Origin: Bilabrum cf. latius
Taxonomy: Eukaryota; Bigyra: Bicosoecida; Bigyra; Bicosoecida
Length of the DNA: 64,000 nucleotides
NCBI GenBank assembly: GCA_965178125.1
Contig: OZ237764.1
Coordinates: forward strand, 124,001 to 188,000
Direction of reading: 5' to 3'
Shown here: one piece after another, positions 56,697 through 64,000 of the stretch
Numbering within the stretch: position 1 is the stretch's first letter
Layout of the letters: each line of letters begins with the position of its first letter
Notes under the pieces: model-generated
What the model was told of the DNA's origin: nothing
Seen by the model: the letters and a program-made list of their open reading frames with translations, nothing else
Database searches by the model: none
Translations under genes and position numbers: made by a program

Positions 56697-57935
56697 TTAG
56701 AGCCCTGAATCCCGTTCACCCCCACCACTGCTCACTGGGCTCCGGTGAAGCTCCCTGCGTTGGGATTCCCAAATCTTCAGAAGTTCTGGGATGGAGCCAG
56801 CTCCCACCATAGCCCGAAGAATCCCACTCCTCGTAACCCTTGCCGCTTCCATCAATGAGTAACGATCATACACCGCTGGCATGTTGGGCAGAGACCACCC
56901 AGCCTGGCCGTGCACGTACTTCTCGTCCTTGGTTGGGTCCGTCTGGCGCAATGCTGACACTCCCGCACTCTTGAAGGCGTACACACCCTCCCCCTTGCGG
57001 TGCACAGGAATCCCTTGCGCTGTTATCCACTGCAGCGTGGCACTGTGCGCAGCCCGTGTTCGAGAGGCGAATACTTCCCCGCGCTGCCCTTGTGTTGGCT
57101 ACCGAACTGATACCCACCACTTCAGCCACCGATACGGGCACAACTCCTCGAATCCATCCGGCAAGCATGGAATGACCGCTGGCGGGCGCTGCTCGGGGTT
57201 GCCGCCGAGCACCCGCGACTTGTACCGCTGCCACCCAATCAGGGCCACGGGAACAACCTCGTTGTCATCAGACGCTGCAGTCCACTCTATCTCCCCTATT
57301 GCCAGATGCACCAGATCTGGCCACCGGGCCAAGCCACAGAATGTCCCCACATAGCAGCACATAAATGTATCGAGAACCGCTGGTGTTGAGTTGTAGTCCG
57401 CACGGGCCAGCGCAGCTGGGCCTTGCCACATCGAATCCCACTCTGCCTGCAGCTACCAGGCCATCATCACTAGTGCTCGCAACGTTACAGGGTTGTCCAC
57501 CAGGACACGTAGGGCACGTACCGCGTCCGGATCCGTCGCCCCGGCACATCTACGCTTGTAGCCGAGCAGGGCCAGTTTGACCTGCCTGTACTCCACGTCT
57601 GCGAGTGGGGTACGCGGGAACTCCGCTGACCTGAACCACGCCGTTTGCGCTTGGAACAATCGCAACACTGTGGCATACTTCAACCCGGCGGCGCACTACT
57701 CCGTCAGCAAAGCCCACATGGCCTCCACCGGATCCCCGACCTCAAGTTCCGCCTGCATGGTCAGATTCCGCCTGCGCGCGTCCAGAGCTCCCTTGCCGAG
57801 CTGCTGACTCTCCTACAGCATCAGGGTCCTAGTCGCCGCCACCGCTGCTCGCCGTTGTGCCGCAGCACTTGAGCCTGCTCGTCCAGTCACTGGGATCAGC
57901 TCCCCAAATGGTCCTGCGAAGATGAAATGGTGCAT
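56697..57935 (-). CDS. Element ORF3: tyrosine recombinase
   Basis: About 412 residues from ATG at 57935 to TAA at 56697, with TAGs at several Gln positions (for example 57453). The frame overlaps the end of ORF2. A central Gly-Leu-Ala-Arg-Trp-Pro-Asp-Leu-Val-His-Leu segment fits the box-I arginine of tyrosine recombinases, and the C-terminus (Ser-Ala-Gly-Val-Ser-Ala-Leu-Arg, then Gly-Trp-Ser-Leu-Pro and Tyr-Asp-Arg-Tyr) fits box II and the nucleophile region. The box-II histidine is not obvious, so identification relies also on position and element structure. It would integrate the circular cDNA. Confidence 0.7.
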
Positions 57936-60141
57936 GAAAAGTTGAGTCAGATGTCGCCCTTGCCGCCGAGACAAACCCCGTTTTGCCCACGCGCTGCCCC
58001 GCCGTCTACACCAGTTGACCAGCACCGTCCTCCACCCTGCTCAATCTATCGCATGCCACCATGATCGGTGTACTTCGCCTCTACCACACGGGGAAGATCA
58101 CGTATCCCAAGTTCTCAGCCAGCCTTCCAATCTCTCGCAGCTCATCTCGCTACCCAGCCTTCATCGAGCCGCCCTTCCGCAGCAAATTTGGCAGGGCTTG
58201 ATTGTCTGACAGCACGAAGAGCGCCTCTGGGCAAGTCTGGCTCCTCGCCAACTAGCCTGGTCCTGACAAAAAAGCTCGTAGTGATGCTAGTTCGCGTGCC
58301 GTACTGGATAGTAACTGCATGTCCTCGTGGAAACCCATTTGCATCAAGCCAGAATCACCATTGCCTCGGCGCCACATTGCACCCAGTCCATGGGCTGACG
58401 CGTCAGCACAAAACACGGATGCTCTCCCCTCCGGCAACGGGTATATCGGTGCAGCTGCTGCCGCTGTCAAGATACCGCGGTCCCTACATGTCAGCCACCA
58501 CTCAAATTCCTCGTTGAACTCTGCCGTCCAGATGTGCCTACCACCTTTGCGAGCCTTTGCAGCCGCCTAGTATATCGCAAACACGTGCTGCGAAGCGTGG
58601 GGGATTACTGCCGCAGCCGCGCCCAACTGTCCTGCCAGTTTCTCCACAGCCTTGACCGCCAGCGCACTCGTTGCTAGCATGTTGAAAGCTCGCATTCGCT
58701 CAACGGTCCTCAGCACTGCGTGGATCCGTGGCCATCGATCCGAGCGCAGTGTCACCTTCAAGTGGGCTCCCAGGGTAATCTTTAGCCCAAGGAACTCAAT
58801 CACCTATGTTGGAAAGGTAAGTTTGCTAGGCTATATCCTCATGCCAATCCCCCGCGCTACAAGCACGGCACACCACAACAACTACATAGTGCGGGCCTCC
58901 GTACGTGCTGACAGAAAGCCATCATCAATGTACCCAAAAGCCCAATGTGCGGTGCGCAGTCGCACCCCCGCTAGACACTCTGCCAACACTACTGATGCGA
59001 CAAAACAGCCCATTCTGCAACCAAACGACAAGACCACAAACTAAAACATGCTGCCACCCACTCCGCGAACTGCCATCCATCGCTGCAGCCCCGGTGCCAG
59101 CGCTATACTATGATATGCCGCCTTGAAATCGAAGGCTGCCCCCCATTCGTGCCTGTCACGTCCCACTCGCTCTGCTAAATGCCGAGCAAAATCACCATAC
59201 CGAAAACGCAAGTCAAGGAATGCCTCATTCGCGCCCGAGCGCTTCATATCCGTGACTAGGCGCTGCTTGCCAGTCGTGTCCTCCCGCTGCACCAAGCGTG
59301 GTGTCTGACCCTCCCGCTGCTGTACCTCGATTGCGGTCCTCTTGGCAACGAACATAGGCGTCACCTAGACCGCGGCGCCCTCCACCGGTCGAATCTTGCC
59401 TGCACTCGCTGCTGCTTCCACGAACGGGACTACATCCTCCTCGTCCGCCGGCAAGTCCTTCGGGTCAGCCCGTACCGGCTGCGCCCCCAACACCTTCAAG
59501 ACTGCCTCCGCCCGAAGCCCATGTCGTGCCAGTCCAACAAACCCCCGGCCCGCTACACAATCGGGCTCCACTGCGCCCCGCGCCCCGCAGCGTCGACAAC
59601 GAGCCAAATGTGCCTGCCATGCTCCACGAGGTGACAGCGTACACGGCTAGCGTGCTGCCCATCGCTCCCCCTGCTGCAGTTCGCCCCTACGCTCCCCGTG
59701 TGACAACGTTCCATACCAGACGTCCAAAGCAGATGATGGTGCCTAGCCCGGTGGGAATGACCGCAAGTCAATCTTGTCCCGCTTTGCCAGGCATCGTGCC
59801 CAAGCCTACCACATCCCGTCCGCACCCAATGCTGACGGTGCATCCCCAGTCATCCCCGCTCCCGCATCACCGTCATTATCCACAGAATAGCCGGCTGCTT
59901 CCATCTGCACCTCGTGCCATCGTCTCGAGGGGCCTGCAGATGCAACCTAGTCCAACAATTCGTCCGCGTGTTCCATGATGTCCGTCACAATGCACCGCCC
60001 ATCCAGTGTCCGCAGGCTCGGCTCACCACGCTGTAGGGTCGGAGTCTTCTGCTGAGCCAGGATTTTTTGCGCTGCTTCCGAAGATAGTGCACATGCCTAC
60101 ACTACTGCAGCCCTTCCCCTGGCTCGGGCCGCGTCACCCAT
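57742..60141 (-). CDS. Element ORF2: reverse transcriptase and RNase H
   Basis: 799 residues from ATG at 60141, which overlaps the ORF1 stop (ATGGGTGA), to TGA at 57742. A Cys-x2-Cys cluster near residue 180 is followed by RT: Phe-Asp-Phe-Lys-Ala-Ala-Tyr-His (motif A Asp), Phe-Gln-Phe-Val-Val-Leu-Ser-Phe-Gly, Tyr-Ile-Asp-Asp (motif C), and Pro-Thr-Gln-Val-Ile-Glu-Phe-Leu-Gly. RNase H shows Ala-Asp-Ala-Ser-Ala-His-Gly-Leu-Gly, Ala-Arg-Glu-Leu-Ala-Ser-Leu and Ser-Asp-Asn-Gln-Ala. The Gln residues in the Phe-Gln-Phe and Pro-Thr-Gln motifs are TAG codons (59041 and 58804) and match Gln in DIRS-order enzymes as I remember them. Confidence 0.9.
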
Positions 60142-62677
60142 TCCCCGCTAGTCGGCCACTTCGTCTTGGGGAGGTACGGGGCTCCGCCTACTTTTTGGGC
60201 CCCGATGTCGTCCCTTTGTGGCGCTCTGACTCCTGCTGCGACTCTTGTCCACCCGCACTCGCGCTACTGCTGCTGCTGCTGCTGCTGCTGCTGGCCTTCG
60301 CTGACTACCGTTTTGCCGCTGCCCCCGCTCCTCCAGCTGCGGCCCCATGCGCCTTTGCCACCCGCTTTGCTCGCTCCAATGCTGACTTGTCTATCGCGGC
60401 TGTCACATCCTCCCACGCCATAGCGCTATGGTTGCCTGCCGGATTCAGTCCCAGTAATTCCCACGTGGGCCCCACCTGAGTCTGCGTCATCCGCAGCGGG
60501 GTCTCGTTCTCGCTCCGCAACTACCACAGTCGAAGCACCGCAGGAGTATCCATTCTCCCCACTGGTGCCACCCTATGTATCAAAATCATGCGCAGAGCAG
60601 TTGCTAACACGAAATGCTGACCCGTATTGGCTGTGTCCCCGTTGCCTCCACCTGCCGTGCGGACTGCTGCCGCATGAAGGACCATCCCTAAACCCAAAAA
60701 CATTCTTCGCACTGCAATCTCCAACGCCTCGTGAAGCTTGCTCATTACTGCCCTGGCTTCCGCATGCTTATCCTGGTGCAGCAGTGTCGCAAGTTTGATA
60801 ACCACCTTCAGCAACGACGTGCTCCCTGCCACGACCCACTCGAGCGCCCCACACACCGATCTGGTCAATATCGTGGGTAATCGAAAAATGTTGCCTTGTT
60901 CCAGTTCTGCCACTCCCGACAACACGTGCTACCCGCACTTACTCGCAAATTGCCTGATCCCGTCCGGCATGAGCAAATCACCCGCCTCCTCCAGCACCGG
61001 TGCCACATGAAAGCTGCGGCCAGATCCTGACTCCCGGCGAAAACCAGCCGCACTCGCCATAGAAGCGAACATTATCTGCGCGGGGCGTTCAATCCGAAGT
61101 AACGAAATCTTTGCCTTGTCCGCACTCGTCAGCGCCACTGAGGCCAAGTCCTTAGCTCTCTCGCCTTCCTCCCCGAGTTCGGCCAAATACCGTGCACTGT
61201 CCCTAAATTGAAGCACCTCCTAAGACCGTACGGTGTCGTAGAACAAAGAGTCAACTCCCTTCGCCGTGGGAATGGAATTATGCACTTCCTTGGCGCCGTC
61301 TCCATCGTCTGCTCCGACCTGGCCCTGGTATGGTGACTTCTTGCAGGCGCCGGCTGACGACTTAATCGCCTGGGTGGAGTGCTCGGGCCGGGCATTTAAC
61401 TCAAGCGCAAGGGCACGGAGCAACTACAACGTACCATTGGGCTCACCCGATGCCATGGCCGCAACCGCCTGTTGAATTCGCTTGTCGATCGCGTCACTCG
61501 CGGTCGCCTCTCCTGCTCCCGCGGATGCTCCCTCGACCTCTTGCTCGCGCCTTGCCGCCTTGGTGCGACGTTCCGAATCCGCCACAATGGCCTCCCAGGG
61601 AGCTTGTGCTTCCCCCACCTCTTCCGCTCTCCCCCTTTTTCCCAGCGTTGCGCCCGAGATGGTGCCCATCGACGCCTGCGCCCCAAACACCGCGCTGGCG
61701 CCGCGGCTTGCCGTTGGACCTCCCGCTGGTTTGCCACCCGCCCCAGCATCGGCCGCAGTCACTCCACCACGGCTGAATCCGCCCCCAAAATCAAAGAGGC
61801 CCAGCTCGCTCGGCGGATGGCCTGAGGTAGCAGTCGCCCCTGCACCGGCCCCCCCGCTTGGGGCAGGCAGTTTCCACCCAAACCCGCCACCGTCCATGAT
61901 GCCCCGGCCCAGTGAGTGCGCTCCCATCGGCCCCCCGGCTACACGTTCAGTCCTTGACCCCGTGAATGGTGCTGTTGTTGATGCCCCGGATGGTACCGGG
62001 ATCACCGGTGCTCCCCAGAGTGGGGGCACCCCATTGCTGCCCGTCGCATCTTGGCCTGAATTTCCACCCGTCGCCGCGCTCGCCGACGAACTGCTGCATG
62101 TCGGCTTCGGCATCGCATGGATCAGCATGTTGGGCAACAGAGCATCGAACATTTCGTCGAGGAAGGGGATCGTCCACGGTGCCACCCGGGCATAGCCGAA
62201 CAGGGCCGCACGTGCTGCCCACGCTGCCTGCTGTGGCGTTACACCACTCTGTAGTGGTTGCTGCAGGCATTTCCAGAGCTCACCATGGTCCTCGGGCATC
62301 AGATCGTCCTTTGAGAACCCTGCTGCCGCTTCCAGAGCGCCACGCAGGCCCGATTCCACGTCTGGCGTCGTGGTCGGTTTGAACACGCCCATAACGGCAG
62401 CCCCTGCGCCCAGGGAAGCGACCGGCGTGTGGCCGCGTACGCAGCTGCCCAACAGAGCCCGCTGCGCATCTGCCCCTTCTTTGTTTAGCATGTTCACAGC
62501 CTCGCGTACGACAGGCTCCGAGAAGCTCGACATGTGTTCAACAGCCATACCTTGAAACACATCGAAAACGCCACCCACAGCGTTCACCCTCCGCCTCACC
62601 GTTGGGGCCATACGAGTGGTCATTCGCGCCACGATCGCCCGGCTTTGCTTCCATTGCGCACTCTGCTGGCTGAGCAT
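60134..62677 (-). CDS. Element ORF1: Gag-like protein
   Basis: 847 residues, ATG at 62677 at the very edge of repeat A1, TGA at 60134. TAGs occur at several points (around 61421, 61217 and 60926). The N-terminal 190 residues are helical; a Gly/Pro-rich linker follows; the C-terminal half is again helical and ends in basic, Ser-rich sequence. No zinc knuckle is seen here (a Cys pair lies in ORF2). Position and composition fit the Gag role of DIRS-order elements; no sequence motif proves it. Confidence 0.7.
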
Positions 62678-62830
62678 TATTTCCTTTATCTTCTTCTGAA
62701 TTCCCCTAAGTGAGAGCGCTGGTCTCGCTCAGCTCGTACTCGGAATTGATCCGATCAGTATACCACTATCGGCCCAAACATCACTGTACATGGATGCTCT
62801 GTATTCGTCAGTAGGGGTGCCATTGAATCA
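62676..62830 (-). repeat. Split direct repeat A1 (element 5' end)
   Basis: 155 bp, no differences found from A2, forming the left end of the element; the ORF1 ATG begins at its inner edge. Confidence 0.95.
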
Positions 62831-62869
62831 CGGAGCGCCCTGATTCAAGGCCCCTGAAGCTCCTGGCAA

Positions 62870-64000
62870 TCACTCCACAGGCTCACCCCACGAACTATTG
62901 TACGTCTCTGGTGTAAATCCGGCGAGCCCCCATTTCTCCTTCATGTCCTGCAACGTGGGCCCCCCCCCGTCTGCGGCACCAGACTTCTCCTCCTTTTCCC
63001 TCTCCTTCTCCTTGCCCCCTTCATCTGCAGCAGCGTCGTCGGTCGCCCGCATGCCAGCTGCCTGGCGACTATCCACGTCCTCTGCCCCCGCCCCCACGTA
63101 CCTGGGATCCACCTCGTCCCCCTTTGGCTGCCACCTCACGTCGCAGCTGATCCTCACCTTGTCTGTCAGATTGGCAGTGGACATGTGCAGCGTGCGCATC
63201 CCGAACACAATCACGTCTCCCGCCCTGTAGTCCCCTGCTACCCACTGGCACTGGCACTGGCCCGCATCACCATCCGGACCCCCCGACGATGGCGAGGAGG
63301 TTGCAACCGCCTCGATCTCGGCGGGGTCCTCAGTAAACCACCCAGTGCCCTGCATCCCCTCCCTCTCCTGGTCCATCGAGCCGTATGTCTCCCGCAGCAG
63401 ACTCAGCCCCGCGCTCCTGTGCGACCCCTTGCACATGGCTAGACCCCCCATTTCAAGGGGCGTGTCCCCCATGGGGATCCAGGTGGTCAGCAACCTCGGG
63501 GAGCCTCGACTCATGTACACGTGGTCCATGTGCGCTCCGGTGAAGCGGCGGCGGGGCACGCCGCGGAGCCACTTGTAGTCAAACGTGAGCAAGTCGTCCG
63601 GCTTTTCCCCCAGCACCGTGGCCACCGCAGCCCGCAGGTCCTCATGCTCCACGCAGGCGAGCACGTCGGGCCTGGCAGTCTGGACCCCTTCCATGAACGG
63701 AACACACCCAACGCCGCACCTCGCCTAGAGCTGAGCGTCCTCCCGGCCAAAACTGTCACCAAAATCAAGTACATCGCCCTTGACTTTAAATTCTTCCAAC
63801 ACCGCCGATCTTGCGCGCAAAACGGCTTCGCGAGGAATCACACCACGCAAGAAAACGAAACCGTCCTCGCCAAAACGCTCGCGGAGGCTAGCACCAGAAG
63901 CGTCTTCTTCGAGCAGCAATGAGCTGTCTGGAATCTGTCCGAGCTTCGAGGAGGGGAAAAGGACCGTTCGCTTGCCGAGCTAAATATGGCGTTTTTTCAC
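62870..64000 (-). CDS. Phytanoyl-CoA dioxygenase (PhyH) family protein, 5' partial
   Basis: The frame is open from the window edge to TGA at 62870 (about 375 residues seen), with TAGs near 63726 and 63979 as Gln. The double-stranded beta-helix iron site is visible: His-Met-Asp in Gly-Ala-His-Met-Asp-His-Val, and a distal His in Arg-Thr-Leu-His-Met-Ser with Arg in Lys-Val-Arg-Ile-Ser for 2-oxoglutarate. The opening Phe-Gly-Glu-Asp-Gly-Phe-Val-Phe-Leu-Arg-Gly-Val is the PhyH N-terminal signature. These Fe(II)/2-oxoglutarate enzymes hydroxylate lipids or small molecules; the substrate is unknown. A Lys/Glu-rich insertion near the C-terminus is unusual. The start codon lies outside the window or in an upstream exon. 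Confidence 0.85.

Larger units (their letters stand above)
54491..62830 (-). mobile_element. PAT/Ngaro-type tyrosine-recombinase retrotransposon
   Basis: The element is 8340 bp on the minus strand and shows the split-direct-repeat layout A1 - ORF1-ORF2-ORF3 - B1A2 - spacer - B2. A1 (62676-62830) equals A2 (56154-56308), and B1 (56309-56688) equals B2 (54491-54870); B1 and A2 abut to the base. ORF2 holds reverse transcriptase and RNase H; ORF3 looks like a tyrosine recombinase. This is diagnostic of the PAT-like/Ngaro branch of DIRS-order elements, which insert without target duplication via a circular intermediate. Repeats are identical by eye and all ORFs are open when TAG is Gln, so insertion is recent and the copy may be active. 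It lies between the phytanoyl dioxygenase and ConA-like genes. Confidence 0.9.

Noticed and set aside
1-64000. Widespread pseudogenisation by TAG nonsense mutations
   Set aside because: Only TAG, never TGA, interrupts the frames, reading frame and domain order are kept on both sides, and a young retrotransposon shows the same pattern. Decay would also give TGA, TAA and frameshifts.

Overview
The window is nuclear DNA of a GC-rich, gene-dense eukaryote that reads UAG as glutamine. Under the standard code most genes here look shattered. If TAG is read as sense, the pieces fuse in frame into about 20 long coherent genes, among them ones of 2428, about 2219, 1661, 1081 and 1061 residues. Genuine ends are almost always TGA, rarely TAA. 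Gln is supported by alignment to family consensus from memory: the MATE C-x-Q-A-x-G-A-G-N segment, and the F-Q-F and P-x-Q-x-x-x-F-L-G positions of a DIRS-order reverse transcriptase. Introns are GT-AG, mostly 45-210 nt, one of 520 nt and perhaps one of 26 nt. Intergenic gaps are often only 100-200 bp. The lineage cannot be fixed. A PAT/Ngaro-type retrotransposon and a few UGUAA motifs after stops are compatible with a green alga, but this is weak evidence.

Layout. 0-12.7 kb: a ubiquitin-like protein (-, partial), a PH/TPR protein (+), a leucine-rich-repeat protein (+), a multi-pass membrane protein (-), an NT5-type HAD 5'-nucleotidase (-), and a MATE transporter (-, first exon at 13.2 kb). 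13.4-31.8 kb: a secreted GH86-like agarase/porphyranase (+) bracketed by two copies of the 3' end of its neighbour, a 2428-residue coiled-coil protein (-); then two tandem signal-peptide plus seven-TM proteins (+). 32.3-41.6 kb: a secreted nucleoside hydrolase (+), a DUF455 ferritin-like protein (-), and a giant BRCT-phosphatase-kinase protein of the PNKP type (-).

41.6-51.0 kb: a TPR-thioredoxin gene (+) and a convergent DUF1295 reductase-like gene (-), whose 3' ends were tandemly duplicated (1.43 kb unit) to leave two truncated copies. Then come dienelactone hydrolase (+), D-3-phosphoglycerate dehydrogenase (+), and a possible permuted papain-fold protein (-). 51.2-54.4 kb: a ConA-like-domain protein (-). 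54.5-62.8 kb: a complete tyrosine-recombinase retrotransposon with exact split direct repeats (A1-ORFs-B1A2-B2) and three ORFs that themselves need UAG=Gln. 62.9-64 kb: a phytanoyl-CoA dioxygenase family protein (-, 5' end outside the window).

The genes do not form one pathway; this is an ordinary chromosomal segment. Its unity is the genetic code: I counted roughly 120 in-frame TAGs in host and mobile-element genes, while the LRR, DUF1295, DLH, PGDH and papain-fold genes have none. All coordinates and joins come from reading the sequence by hand; family names rest on remembered motifs, not on database searches.
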